Source of the DNA: Rhodobacter sp. SY28-1
GTDB lineage: Bacteria > Pseudomonadota > Alphaproteobacteria > Rhodobacterales > Rhodobacteraceae
NCBI RefSeq assembly: GCF_005222785.1
Contig: NZ_STGH01000005.1
Span: 37,412-101,411 of the forward strand
DNA: 64,000 bases
Direction of reading: 5' to 3'
The translations under genes and the position numbers were made by a program. How positions within the stretch are numbered: the stretch's first letter is position 1; each line of letters opens with the position of its first letter. The notes under the pieces were generated by a model, which was given only the letters and a program-made list of their open reading frames with translations, did not search any database and had not been told where the DNA came from. Below are positions 1 through 8,065 of this stretch, piece by piece.

Positions 1-1276
1 GTCGGGCGTCCTGAACATCATGGGCGACCATGCGGATTACCATCTGCGGTTCGAGGCCCCACTGAAGGGCGACACGATGGGGATCGCCCAGGCTGTGTCC
101 CATTGGACGCGGGTCTCCTCGTCCTCGACCAAGGTCAGCGGCGACGCGGCCGAGGCAATCCAGGCGGCGCGGGCCAAAGGCGGACAGATCGCAACGCTGA
201 TCCTGCCCGCCAACACGGCCTGGGAGGAGGCGTCGAGCTTTGCCGTCGCGGCCCCGCCCCCTGCCCTGCGGCGTCCGTCGCGGGAGGAGGTCACGGCGGC
301 GGCCAATGCCCTGCGCCAGCCTGGGGCAATCCTGATGATCGACGGACCGGCGCTGTTCACCGATCTGGGGCATCTGGCCACGCGCCTGACCAAGGCCTGC
401 GGCGCGCGGCTGATGCAGCCCTTCTTCGTCAGCCGCTTCCGGCGCGGAGCGGGCTCGGTGAAGATCGAACGGATGGCCTACAGGATCGAGGACAACCGCA
501 AGCTTCTGGCCGGGGTGCCATCGCTGGTCCTGTGCGGGACTGCCCGACCGGCGGGGTTCTTCGCCTATCCCGGCCTGCCCTCGACCCCCGACGATCCGGA
601 GACGCGGCTGATCGAGCTGTGCAGCCGCGAGATGGACATCGAATGGACCCTGCAGGCACTGGCCGCGGAGTTGGGCGAGGCGGAGCTTGGCCCCGAGGAT
701 TTCGTCAGCCTCGACTTGCCCGCCCTCCCCGAGGGCGCTTTGACCGTGACCAAGGTCGGCGAGGCGATTGCTGCGCTGATGCCCGAGAACGCGGTGGTGG
801 TGGATGAGGGGATTTCAGCGTCCTACTACCTGGCGCCGGGGCTGAAGCGGGCGCGGGGGCATGACGCGCTGACGATCACGGGGGGGTCCATCGGGTTCGG
901 CCTGCCGAACGCGGTGGGCGCGGCGGTCGCCTGCCCGGACCGCAAGGTCGTGGTGCTGGAGGGCGACGGGTCGGGGATGTACACGCTGCAGTCGTTGTGG
1001 ACGATGGCCCGCGAAGGGCTGGACGTGACCACGGTGATCTTCGCCAACCGCGGCTACCAGATCCTGCGCGACGAGCTGGCGGCGATGGGGGTGAACGAGG
1101 TCGGCCACAATGCGCAGCGGATGTTTGACGTGGAAGGGCCGAACCTGGACTGGGTTGCATTGGCGCAGGGGCATGGCGTTCAGGCGGTGCAGGTGAAAGA
1201 TATGGCCGGGTTCAACGCGGCGTTTGCCGAGGCGATGGGGCAACGCGGTCCGAGGTTGATCGAAGTGGTCTGCTGA
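1..1276 (+). CDS. Acetolactate synthase-like TPP-dependent enzyme, 5'-truncated
   Basis: The reading frame is open from base 2, so the Met at 20 is internal and the start lies before the window. About 425 residues remain of a family usually 515-560 long. The C-terminal thiamine-diphosphate domain is complete: GDGSGMYTLQ (bases about 961-990) followed by the Asn of FANRGYQIL is the GDG-(X)n-N cofactor motif. The middle domain reads as the usual Rossmann-like TPP_enzyme_M. The family includes IlvB/IlvG (pyruvate to acetolactate) and related decarboxylases such as benzoylformate and oxalyl-CoA types. No small regulatory subunit gene follows, so this is probably a catabolic paralogue rather than the biosynthetic IlvB. 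The exact substrate is not readable. Confidence 0.85.
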   Translation, partial: SGVLNIMGDHADYHLRFEAPLKGDTMGIAQAVSHWTRVSSSSTKVSGDAAEAIQAARAKGGQIATLILPANTAWEEASSFAVAAPPPALRRPSREEVTAAANALRQPGAILMIDGPALFTDLGHLATRLTKACGARLMQPFFVSRFRRGAGSVKIERMAYRIEDNRKLLAGVPSLVLCGTARPAGFFAYPGLPSTPDDPETRLIELCSREMDIEWTLQALAAELGEAELGPEDFVSLDLPALPEGALTVTKVGEAIAALMPENAVVVDEGISASYYLAPGLKRARGHDALTITGGSIGFGLPNAVGAAVACPDRKVVVLEGDGSGMYTLQSLWTMAREGLDVTTVIFANRGYQILRDELAAMGVNEVGHNAQRMFDVEGPNLDWVALAQGHGVQAVQVKDMAGFNAAFAEAMGQRGPRLIEVVC

Positions 1277-1349
1277 GGACGATTTCTTGACCGGCGACGG
1301 AGGACCGGAGTTGTGAGATAATCCTTCCGGGCCTGGGGAGGACTTCGTC

Positions 1350-1793
1350 ATGACAATCGCGCATTTCAACGTTGCCCGGCTTCTGCATCCACCAGGCGAT
1401 CCGAGGGTTGCCGAGTTCACCAACAACACCATTCGCGTCAATGCTGTTGCGGACCGCAGTCCGGGTTTTGTCTGGCGCTGGACGGATGAGGGGAGCACGG
1501 TCGAAGGCAGCGGTGGGTATCAGGCAGCCGATGCCGATCCCTGTCTGGCCATCAGCCTTTCAGTCTGGGAAACGACCGAGGCGCTTCGCTTCTTCGTAGA
1601 GCGCACAGTGCCTGGTGCCTATCTGCGTCGCCGCCAAGAATGGTTCGGCCCTTGGGACGGGCCGAACTATGTGATCTGGCCCTGGCACTCGGAAGGAGTT
1701 CCGACAGTGGCAGAGGGCTGGGCCCGGTTGGACAGGTTGAAGCGCGAGGGAGACTCGGCGGAGGTACATGGTTTTCACTGGACGGGCCAATGA
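1350..1793 (+). CDS. DUF3291 domain protein
   Basis: Encodes 147 residues beginning MTIAHFNVARLL. The pattern of Trp and Phe residues (FVWRWTDEG, LSVWETTEALRFFV, WFGPWDGPNYVIWPW) is typical of DUF3291, a small dimeric alpha/beta-barrel fold related to antibiotic-biosynthesis-type monooxygenases. No catalytic role is established for the family. The ATG is preceded by GGGGAGGAC at bases 1334-1342, a good ribosome binding site. There are no signal peptide or membrane segments, so it is probably cytosolic. It stands alone, 73 bases after the TPP enzyme on the same strand and facing the GST gene. Confidence 0.8.
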   Translation: MTIAHFNVARLLHPPGDPRVAEFTNNTIRVNAVADRSPGFVWRWTDEGSTVEGSGGYQAADADPCLAISLSVWETTEALRFFVERTVPGAYLRRRQEWFGPWDGPNYVIWPWHSEGVPTVAEGWARLDRLKREGDSAEVHGFHWTGQ

Positions 1794-1878
1794 GCGCCGG
1801 TCGGCAGCTTCGGGGCAATGATCCTTGAAGCAGGGTTCTGCCACCTTTTCCGAGCAGGACCCGTTACCCTTGCTACTG

Positions 1879-2502
1879 CTAGCCCGCTGTCTTCGTCAGC
1901 CCTGCGAAGGGATCGCGCCAAGCTTCGATCTGGTTCAGTTGATCCGCCAGCCTTTGAACTTGCGGGTAATCGCTGATCGGCAAACCAGCGGCTTCGGCGA
2001 AGGGGAAGCAGGTTGCGACGCGGAAGTCGGCATAGGACAGGCGGTCATCGACCAGCCATGTCCGCCCCTGCAGCTGCCCATCGAGAACGCCCATGAACTG
2101 CCGCCAGTCGCCCATCGCCTCGTCGAAGACCGACTGTTCGGGCTGGAAGTCCATGAAGCTCGGCGCGATCAGTTTCCAGAAGTAGAAGACATCGCCTGCC
2201 CGGTTCAGGTGATGCGTGGCCCAGGATATCCACATCACCATCTCGGGCTGGCTGTCGCCGGTGCGCCAGAAGTCCGACCCGGCCAGCGCCGAGAGCTTGC
2301 AGGCGATGGCGTCGGCTTCCCAGTAGTTGCGGGCGTCCGTGGTCAGGACGGGCACGCGGGTGTTCGGATTGATCGGGCGGAAGGCCTCCTGATGGTCTGG
2401 GTGCATCGGTGAGGCAGCGACATAGTCGACCGGCGACTTCAGATGGCGCGCGACAGCCACGGCAACCCGGGGATTCAGGTTGGGCGAATAGTAGAGCTTC
2501 AT
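1879..2502 (-). CDS. Glutathione S-transferase family protein
   Basis: Encodes 207 residues with the GST layout. The N-terminal thioredoxin-like domain starts MKLYYSPNLNPRVAVAVARH and has the cis-Pro stretch NTRVPVLTTD near residue 50, followed by a helical C-terminal domain with LSYADFRVA, the conserved N-capping/hydrophobic staple region. Cytosolic conjugation of glutathione to electrophiles, or a related thiol chemistry, is expected. The N-terminal active-site residue could be Ser6 or the adjacent Asn. Its upstream region carries a strong inverted repeat (2532-2549) inside an apparent promoter, so it is probably induced by a TetR-type regulator encoded elsewhere. It follows alkB on the same strand. 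Confidence 0.88.
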   Translation of the reverse strand: MKLYYSPNLNPRVAVAVARHLKSPVDYVAASPMHPDHQEAFRPINPNTRVPVLTTDARNYWEADAIACKLSALAGSDFWRTGDSQPEMVMWISWATHHLNRAGDVFYFWKLIAPSFMDFQPEQSVFDEAMGDWRQFMGVLDGQLQGRTWLVDDRLSYADFRVATCFPFAEAAGLPISDYPQVQRLADQLNQIEAWRDPFAGLTKTAG

Positions 2503-2531
2503 GGCGGCCTCCCGTGGGTGAGGCCGAAATT

Positions 2532-2556
2532 ACATACCATTTGGTATGTTTGTCAA
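2532..2556 (-). promoter_or_regulatory. Promoter with embedded operator before the GST gene
   Basis: Bases 2532-2549 read ACATACCATTTGGTATGT, two perfect 8-base arms around a 2-base centre. On the minus strand a consensus TTGACA -35 box (complement of 2551-2556) lies immediately before it and overlaps the alkB stop codon. A weak -10 (TGTAAT) falls at the far edge of the palindrome, 16 bases on. Placing the dyad inside the spacer is typical of repression by a TetR-family dimer. No candidate regulator gene is adjacent. Confidence 0.6.
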
Positions 2557-3686
2557 GCTGTGACCGGGTTCAGCGCCTTGTTGTAGGGGTGCCAGTCGGT
2601 GATGTCGGGATAGTGGAAGCGCCGCCAGTCCTTTACCCGGCGGTTCATCACCCGTTTCCACAGGGGCGGGACCATGGCGATGAAGACCATGATCGGATAG
2701 CCGAGCGGCAGTTGCGGCGCCTCGTCCTGGGAATAGGTCTGCAGCAGCGGGAAGCGGCGGTCGGGCTTGTAGTGGTGGTCCGAGTGGCGCTGCAGGTTGA
2801 TGAGAAGCCAGTTTGACGCGGTATGCGCGGCGTTCCAGCTGTGATGCGGGCGGACGTGTTCGTATTTGCCGTCGCCAAGGTGGCGGCGGGTCAGGCCGTA
2901 GTGTTCGACGTAGTTCACCGCCTCTAGCTGCCAGATCGCGACCAGCGCCTGGTAGAGGAAGAGCAGAAGGCCAAGCCAGCCGCCAAGGGCTGCGGCCAGT
3001 GCCAGCATCCCCGCCTGCAGCGCGGCATAAAGCCAGAACGGGTTCGACAGGTGCCACCAGGGCAGGGCCTTGCGGGCCAGCATTGCGGCCTCGGCCCTGA
3101 AGGCGGATTGCGGGCACTGGCACAGGACACGGGGGAAGAACCGGTGGAAGCCTTCGTTGTAACGCGCGGTCACCGGGTCGCGTGGGGTGCCGACATGCAG
3201 GTGATGCACTCGCAGGTGCTCGGACCGGAAGTGGGAATAAAGGACCGAGGCGAGGAGGAGATCGCCCAGCCAGCGTTCCAGCCGCGATTTCTGGTGCATG
3301 AGTTCGTGGCTGTAGTTGATGCCGACGGTCCCGGTCAGGATGCCGATGCCGAAGAAGAGGACTCCCAATTCCAGGGTGCCAAGGTGATCGGCGCGGGTGG
3401 CGTACCAGATCGTCCAGAACAGGATGACAAACTGGATCGGGAACCAGATCAGGGTCAGAAGGCGGTACCAGAACAGGCTTTCGGTGGACTGCGGGTCGGC
3501 GTTGTCCTGATCCAGCCCGGTCACCGCGTCGAGGATCGAGTAGAAGATGATCGAGCAGCCGGGGACCAGTGCCGTATACCAGCCGCCTTGCGTGGCTCCG
3601 ATCACCGCCAGGGGCACCATGCCCAGCGCGAACCAGAAGGGGAGAGCTTGCAGGAACCCGAGGGTCTTGGTGGGTGCGTTGGGCAT
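2553..3686 (-). CDS. alkB: Alkane 1-monooxygenase, membrane di-iron hydroxylase
   Basis: Encodes 377 residues with several hydrophobic segments and all the histidine motifs of the AlkB/XylM membrane hydroxylases: HELMH (127-131), EHLRVHH (156-162) and LQRHSDHH (298-305), plus NYVEHYG (258-264), which is specific to AlkB. The enzyme would hydroxylate the terminal carbon of medium-chain alkanes or similar substrates in the inner membrane, taking electrons from rubredoxin. No rubredoxin or rubredoxin reductase gene is in the window, and no fused rubredoxin domain is present. The ATG at 3686 fits the usual family start. It lies upstream of the GST gene and downstream of mutY, all on the minus strand. 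Confidence 0.95.
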   Translation of the reverse strand: MPNAPTKTLGFLQALPFWFALGMVPLAVIGATQGGWYTALVPGCSIIFYSILDAVTGLDQDNADPQSTESLFWYRLLTLIWFPIQFVILFWTIWYATRADHLGTLELGVLFFGIGILTGTVGINYSHELMHQKSRLERWLGDLLLASVLYSHFRSEHLRVHHLHVGTPRDPVTARYNEGFHRFFPRVLCQCPQSAFRAEAAMLARKALPWWHLSNPFWLYAALQAGMLALAAALGGWLGLLLFLYQALVAIWQLEAVNYVEHYGLTRRHLGDGKYEHVRPHHSWNAAHTASNWLLINLQRHSDHHYKPDRRFPLLQTYSQDEAPQLPLGYPIMVFIAMVPPLWKRVMNRRVKDWRRFHYPDITDWHPYNKALNPVTA

Positions 3687-3737
3687 CGGTCACCATGGCT
3701 GACGGTGGCGGAAGTATGCTGTGGAACCCGGGGGGCT

Positions 3738-4781
3738 TCAATCGCCGAGCGTATGGCGGGCGAGGTCCCAGGCCTTGCGCATGACGGTGGGCAGGTCGGC
3801 GGGGCGGAAGTGCTGGCGGGGGATGAGGTCGCCCCGGGTGGGCGGGCCGTCAAGGCGGGCGGTGAGGACGGTCAGGACCAGGTGGAAATGGGTGAAGGTG
3901 TGGCGGACCTCGCCGATCTCCTGCCAGGCGGCGACCGCCGGGGCGGGGCCGCCCTGCCCGTCCCAGCCGTCGCCGGGGATGCCAAGCATGCCGCCGAGGA
4001 GGCCCTTCTCGGGACGGCGTTCAAGGAGAATCGCCCCGTCGCTGTGACCAAGCCAGAGTGTGCCGCGGCGGGTGGGTTTGTCAGGCTTGGGGGATTTGCG
4101 GGGGAGATCGGCCTGGAGGCCTTCGGCGCGCGCGGCGCATGCATGGGACCAAGGGCAGATGCCGCAGGCCGGGGAGCGCGGAGTGCAGATCGTCGCGCCG
4201 AGGTCCATGATCGCCTGGGCGTAGTCGCCGGGGCGCTGGGTGGGGGTCAGTTCTGCGGCCAGCGCGGTCAACTCTGCCTTGGCAGCGGGTAAGGGCGTTT
4301 CGACCAGGCGGAGGCGGGAGATCACCCGCTCCACGTTGCCGTCAACCACGGTGGCGGGTTCGTCGAAGGCGATAGCGGCGATGGCGCTGGCAGTGTAGGG
4401 GCCAATGCCGGGGAGGGTCAGGAGGCCCTCTCGGCTGGTCGGGAACTTGCCGCCATGGTCGGCGACAACGGCGCGGGCGCATTTCAGCAGGTTCCGGGCG
4501 CGGGCGTAGTAGCCGAGGCCCGCCCATTCGCCCATCACTTGCGCGTCCTCGGCGGCGGCGAGGTCGGCAACCGTCGGCCAGCGGGCCGTGAAGCGGTGGA
4601 AGTAGTCCCTCACGGCGGCCACGGTTGTCTGCTGCAGCATCACCTCGGACAGCCAGACGCGGTAGGGGTCGGGGCGGACGCCCTCGACCCGGTCCTGCGG
4701 CGACACGCGCCAGGGCATGACGCGGGCGTGGCGGTCATACCAGAACAAGAGCTGCGCACAGAGGGATTCGGGGTCCAGCAT
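3738..4781 (-). CDS. mutY: A/G-specific adenine DNA glycosylase
   Basis: Removes adenine mispaired with 8-oxoguanine in base-excision repair. Counted from the Met at 4781, the protein has the catalytic Glu46 in SEVMLQQT, the helix-hairpin-helix LPGIGPYTA (123-131), the catalytic Asp147 in VVDGNVERV, and a [4Fe-4S] cluster loop with Cys199, Cys206, Cys209 and Cys215. A C-terminal NUDIX-like domain follows, with GTLWLGHSDG and a degenerate LLGGMLGIPG segment. The frame is open up to 4850, but the extra 23 residues have no family counterpart and neither start has a good ribosome binding site; 4781 is preferred. It is divergent from the DUF721 gene. Confidence 0.95.
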   Translation of the reverse strand: MLDPESLCAQLLFWYDRHARVMPWRVSPQDRVEGVRPDPYRVWLSEVMLQQTTVAAVRDYFHRFTARWPTVADLAAAEDAQVMGEWAGLGYYARARNLLKCARAVVADHGGKFPTSREGLLTLPGIGPYTASAIAAIAFDEPATVVDGNVERVISRLRLVETPLPAAKAELTALAAELTPTQRPGDYAQAIMDLGATICTPRSPACGICPWSHACAARAEGLQADLPRKSPKPDKPTRRGTLWLGHSDGAILLERRPEKGLLGGMLGIPGDGWDGQGGPAPAVAAWQEIGEVRHTFTHFHLVLTVLTARLDGPPTRGDLIPRQHFRPADLPTVMRKAWDLARHTLGD

Positions 4782-4933
4782 CGCGGCGAAGATAGCGGGC
4801 ACACCGCCGGTGGCCAGCAGAATGCAGAAATGACCCGGTAACCAGGGCATAACACAATGTTTATTCCTGTTTCAGCCTAGCCACTGGCGGGTGCGGCCCC
4901 TTGCGATAGAATAAGCGGCAAGGACAGGAGCAA

Positions 4934-5458
4934 ATGGCGCGCAAACCCCTTCCCTCACCCAATGCCGAGCACCGCATGCGCGGATTCGAACCGGCGTTCG
5001 GGTTGATGAAGGACGCGGTCCGCACCGCCGGGGAATCGCGTGGCTTTGCCGTGACGCGGCTCTTGACCCATTGGGCCGAAGTCGCGGGTGAGGAGATGGC
5101 CCGCAAGACCCGGCCAGTGAAGATCGGCTATGGCAAGGGCGGCATGGGCGCGACGCTGACGCTGCTGGTCAAGGCCAGTGAGGCGCCGATGGTGCAGATG
5201 GCGCTGCCGGTGCTGAAGGAACGCGTGAACGCCGTCTACGGCTATGCCGCCGTAAACCATATCCACCTGACCCAGACGGCGGCCACCGGCTTTGCCGAGG
5301 GCCAGGCCGAGTTCACCCCGGCCCCCAAGGCCGCGAAGGCCCCCGATCCTGCCACAACCGCCAAGGCGCAGGCCGTGGCCGAGAGCGTGGCCGACCCAAG
5401 CTTGCGCAGCGCGCTTGAACAGCTGGCGCAAAACATCTTAACTCGCCCCCGATCTTGA
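4934..5458 (+). CDS. DUF721 / DciA-family protein
   Basis: Encodes 174 residues. The N-terminal two-thirds carry the DUF721 pattern (LLTHWAEVAGEEMARKTRPVKI, then a beta-rich region ending MALPVLKERVNAVYGYAAVNHIHL). Proteins with this domain include DciA, the replicative-helicase loader or operator found where DnaC is absent. The C-terminal part is Ala/Pro-rich and probably disordered. AGGACAGGAG (bases 4919-4928) is a good ribosome binding site. It stands between mutY and the DsbA-like gene. A role at DnaB is known for the family but inferred here. Confidence 0.8.
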   Translation: MARKPLPSPNAEHRMRGFEPAFGLMKDAVRTAGESRGFAVTRLLTHWAEVAGEEMARKTRPVKIGYGKGGMGATLTLLVKASEAPMVQMALPVLKERVNAVYGYAAVNHIHLTQTAATGFAEGQAEFTPAPKAAKAPDPATTAKAQAVAESVADPSLRSALEQLAQNILTRPRS

Positions 5459-5485
5459 ATTCGGGCTGACAAAGGACGCCGACCC

Positions 5486-6115
5486 ATGATGAAACTGAAC
5501 CGCCGGGCGATGATTGCCCTTGCCGCCGCCGCCACTGCGGCGATGACGCCCGCCCTGGCACAGGAAACCACGACGGCCACGACCGCGCCTGCGGTGACCG
5601 ACTATTCGATGGGCTCGGCCGATGCCAAGGTGAAGATCGTCGAGTATGCAAGCTTTACTTGCCCGCACTGCGCGAACTTCCACGCCACGACCTTCAAGGA
5701 TCTGAAGCGGGACTACATCGACACTGGCAAGGTGCATTTCACCCTGCGCGAGGTCTATTTCGACCGCTATGGTCTGTGGGCCGCGCTGATCGCCCGCTGC
5801 GGCGGCGAGATGAAGTATTTCGGCATTCATGACATGCTGTTCGACAAGCAGACCGAATGGGCCGCTTCGGAGAATCCGCAACAGGTGGTCGAGAACCTGA
5901 AAACCATCGGTCGCGCGGCAGGACTTGAGGATGCCGCGATGGATGCCTGCCTGAACGACACGGCAAATGCCGAGGCGCTGATCAAGCAGTTTCAGACCAA
6001 CTTCGAAGCCGATGGTGTCGAGGGGACTCCGACCCTGTTCATCAATGGGGCCAAACACGGCAACATGGGCTTCGAGGACCTGAAGACCATCATCGAAGCC
6101 GAACTGGCGAAGTAA
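5486..6115 (+). CDS. DsbA-family thioredoxin-like oxidoreductase, exported
   Basis: Encodes 209 residues. A signal peptide (MMKLNRRAMIALAAAATAAM, cleavage expected after ALAQ near residue 26) places it in the periplasm. The active site is Cys59-Pro-His-Cys62 in YASFTCPHCANF, the motif of DsbA oxidants. The cis-Pro loop is GTPTLFING near residue 180. It should form or isomerise disulfides in exported proteins. Of the DsbA-like families it resembles the BdbD/DsbG-like group most (central helical insert, DDUF-type context). It starts 27 bases after the DUF721 gene, probably in the same transcript. Confidence 0.9.
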   Translation: MMKLNRRAMIALAAAATAAMTPALAQETTTATTAPAVTDYSMGSADAKVKIVEYASFTCPHCANFHATTFKDLKRDYIDTGKVHFTLREVYFDRYGLWAALIARCGGEMKYFGIHDMLFDKQTEWAASENPQQVVENLKTIGRAAGLEDAAMDACLNDTANAEALIKQFQTNFEADGVEGTPTLFINGAKHGNMGFEDLKTIIEAELAK

Positions 6116-6116
6116 C

Positions 6117-7253
6117 ATGGCTGCACCGCTGGACGGCATCCGCGTCATCGAACTGGCGCGGATTCTGGCGGGCCCCTGGGCCGGTCAGACGCTGGCTGAT
6201 CTGGGTGCCGATGTGATCAAGGTCGAGGCCCCCGAAGGCGACGATACGCGGCGCTGGGGGCCTCCGTTCATCGAGGCGGGGGGCGAGCGGACCGCCGCCT
6301 ATTTCCATTCGGCGAACCGGGGCAAGCGCGGGATCACCTGCGATTTCCGCACGGCCGAGGGGCAGGAGACGGTGCGACGGCTGGTGGCCGATGCCGATGT
6401 GGTGATCGAGAACTTCAAGGTCGGCGGGCTGGCGAAGTATGGTCTCGACTGGGAGTCGCTTCGCAAGCTGAACCCCAGGCTGATCTATTGTTCGATCACA
6501 GGGTTCGGGCAGGACGGGCCTTATGCGCATCGCGCCGGGTATGACTTCATCATCCAGGGAATGTCGGGTTTGATGTCGGTCACGGGTCCTGCGGATGGTC
6601 AGCCACAGAAGGTTGGCGTGGCGGTCACGGACATCTTTACCGGGGTCTATGCGGCCACGGCGATTCTGGCGGCGCTGGTGCAGCGCGGGAGGACGGGCGA
6701 GGGCCAGCAGATCGACATGGCGCTTCTGGACGTGGCGACCAGCGTGATGGCGAACCAGGCGATGAACTATCTGGCCTCGGGCAAGGCCCCTGGCCTGATG
6801 GGCAACGCGCATCCGAACCTGGCGCCTTACGCGGTGTTCGACTGCAAGGATGGCTGGCTGATCCTGGCCACCGGGAATGACGGGCAGTACCAGCGACTGT
6901 GCAAGATTCTGGGGTTGGAGGCGATGGCGACCGAGCCTGCCTTCCTGACCAACGCCGACCGGATCGCGAACCGGGCGGCGATGACTGAACGGCTGACGGC
7001 GGCCACGAAAACCTGGGCCAAGGCGGACCTTCTGGCGGCCTGCGAGGCCGAGGGCGTTCCCGCCGGGCCGATCAACAATCTGGCCGAGGTCTTTGCCGAC
7101 CCGCAGGTCGTGGCGCGGGGGTTGCAGATCGCGCCCGAAGGCGTGCCGGGGGTGCGCAGCCCGATGACCTTCTCGGGTGCCGAGTTGGCGCTGGACCGGC
7201 CCGCGCCGAGGCTGGGCCAGCACCAGGACGAAGTTCTGGGCCCGAAGGGTTAG
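6117..7253 (+). CDS. CaiB/BaiF (family III) CoA-transferase
   Basis: Encodes 378 residues of a family III CoA transferase. The start LDGIRVIELARILAGPWAGQTLADLGADVIKVE and the segment NRGKRGITCDF are diagnostic. The catalytic Asp205 lies in GQQIDMALLDV, where an acyl-CoA anhydride intermediate forms in formyl-CoA:oxalate transferase and its relatives. The enzyme moves CoA between carboxylic acids; the acids cannot be named from sequence. Its ATG lies one base after the DsbA-like stop, implying coupled translation despite an unrelated function. The stop overlaps the convergent HTH gene by four bases. Confidence 0.93.
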   Translation: MAAPLDGIRVIELARILAGPWAGQTLADLGADVIKVEAPEGDDTRRWGPPFIEAGGERTAAYFHSANRGKRGITCDFRTAEGQETVRRLVADADVVIENFKVGGLAKYGLDWESLRKLNPRLIYCSITGFGQDGPYAHRAGYDFIIQGMSGLMSVTGPADGQPQKVGVAVTDIFTGVYAATAILAALVQRGRTGEGQQIDMALLDVATSVMANQAMNYLASGKAPGLMGNAHPNLAPYAVFDCKDGWLILATGNDGQYQRLCKILGLEAMATEPAFLTNADRIANRAAMTERLTAATKTWAKADLLAACEAEGVPAGPINNLAEVFADPQVVARGLQIAPEGVPGVRSPMTFSGAELALDRPAPRLGQHQDEVLGPKG

Positions 7254-7468
7254 GGGGCGGGTTCCGCCTCCAGGATGTCACCGGGTTGGCAGTCCAGCGC
7301 GGTGCAGATGGCAGCAAGGGTGTCGAATCGGATGCCCTTGACCTTGCCCGACTTCAACAGGCTGAGGTTCTGTTCGGTGATGCCGATCCGTTCCGCCAAC
7401 TCACGCGACCGCATCTTGCGCCGGGCGAGCATGACGTCCAGGCGGACCACGATTTGCAGGGTCGACAT
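7250..7468 (-). CDS. Small Cro/CI-type HTH regulator (YozG-like)
   Basis: Encodes 72 residues that are almost entirely one helix-turn-helix domain: SRELAERIGITEQNLSLLKS followed by FDTLAAICTALDCQPGDILE. This is the YozG-like type of Xre regulator. It overlaps the upstream DUF2975 gene by one base, giving a two-gene operon. Family pairs of this kind encode a small regulator and a membrane protein of unknown role, and the regulator probably controls its own operon through the palindrome at 8016-8030. Confidence 0.88.
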   Translation of the reverse strand: MSTLQIVVRLDVMLARRKMRSRELAERIGITEQNLSLLKSGKVKGIRFDTLAAICTALDCQPGDILEAEPAP

Positions 7469-7998
7469 CAGACGAACCCCGCGTTCTCGGCCTTGAGGGC
7501 GGCGGCCTCGCGCATGGCCCAGCCGATGACGGTCATCAGCCCGGCCGCCATCAGGAAGCCGAGAGTGCCGCTGTCGAGGCCGACAGACAGGGTCCGTTCT
7601 GGCGCGTTCCAGCTGAGGATCAGGGCCTGCAGGGTGGGGGTCAGGATGGTGAAAACCGCGACCAGCACCAGCGCGCGGCCGATCTGCAGGATCGTCTCGG
7701 CGTTCTCGGCGGACAGGACATCGCCCTCGCGATAGCGGGCGAACAGCCGGACCATGCCGCGCAGGGCGGACACCATCGGCAGGACCGAGACGAGGGCGAC
7801 GGCGGCAACAAGGCCTGCCTGGGTGGGGGTTACCCTTGTCTCAGCCGGAAGGCCGGGCGCGCGGGGCAGGAGCGAGGCGGGGTCGGTCACCCATTTCCCG
7901 GCGTAGACAAGGACAAGAAGCGGCAGGGCGACCGACAGGACAAGGGCCACCCAGTAGAGGATGCCGGACAAGGACTGCAGGCGGGATTGGTCTTGCAT
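7468..7998 (-). CDS. DUF2975 membrane protein
   Basis: Encodes 176 residues with four hydrophobic segments (about residues 14-34, 62-82, 108-128 and 145-162), matching DUF2975, a four-helix inner-membrane family with no assigned function. The soluble loop around residues 84-105 (RLFARYREGDVLSAENAETI) carries the family's conserved region. DUF2975 genes are usually followed, as here, by a YozG-like HTH gene; by analogy with other such pairs the membrane protein may sense a signal and modulate the regulator. That link is inference. Confidence 0.85.
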   Translation of the reverse strand: MQDQSRLQSLSGILYWVALVLSVALPLLVLVYAGKWVTDPASLLPRAPGLPAETRVTPTQAGLVAAVALVSVLPMVSALRGMVRLFARYREGDVLSAENAETILQIGRALVLVAVFTILTPTLQALILSWNAPERTLSVGLDSGTLGFLMAAGLMTVIGWAMREAAALKAENAGFV

Positions 7999-8015
7999 GA
8001 TTGCCTCTTTTCACG

Positions 8016-8049
8016 ACGATAATTTATCGTATTACAGCCAAATATCGTT
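8016..8049. promoter_or_regulatory. Palindromic operator between the DUF2975 operon and a lipoprotein gene
   Basis: Bases 8016-8030 read ACGATAATTTATCGT, two perfect 7-base arms around one base. A further ATATCGTT half-site follows at 8042-8049, about two helical turns away. The site lies 17 bases before the DUF2975 start and 36 bases before the divergent lipoprotein start. It is a good candidate for binding by the small HTH protein encoded at 7250-7468, controlling both directions. Confidence 0.6.
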
Positions 8050-8065
8050 GTCAAAGGAGAATCAG

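Noticed and set aside
4782..4850. 23-residue N-terminal extension of MutY
   Set aside because: No family counterpart and no ribosome binding site; kept only as an alternative start.
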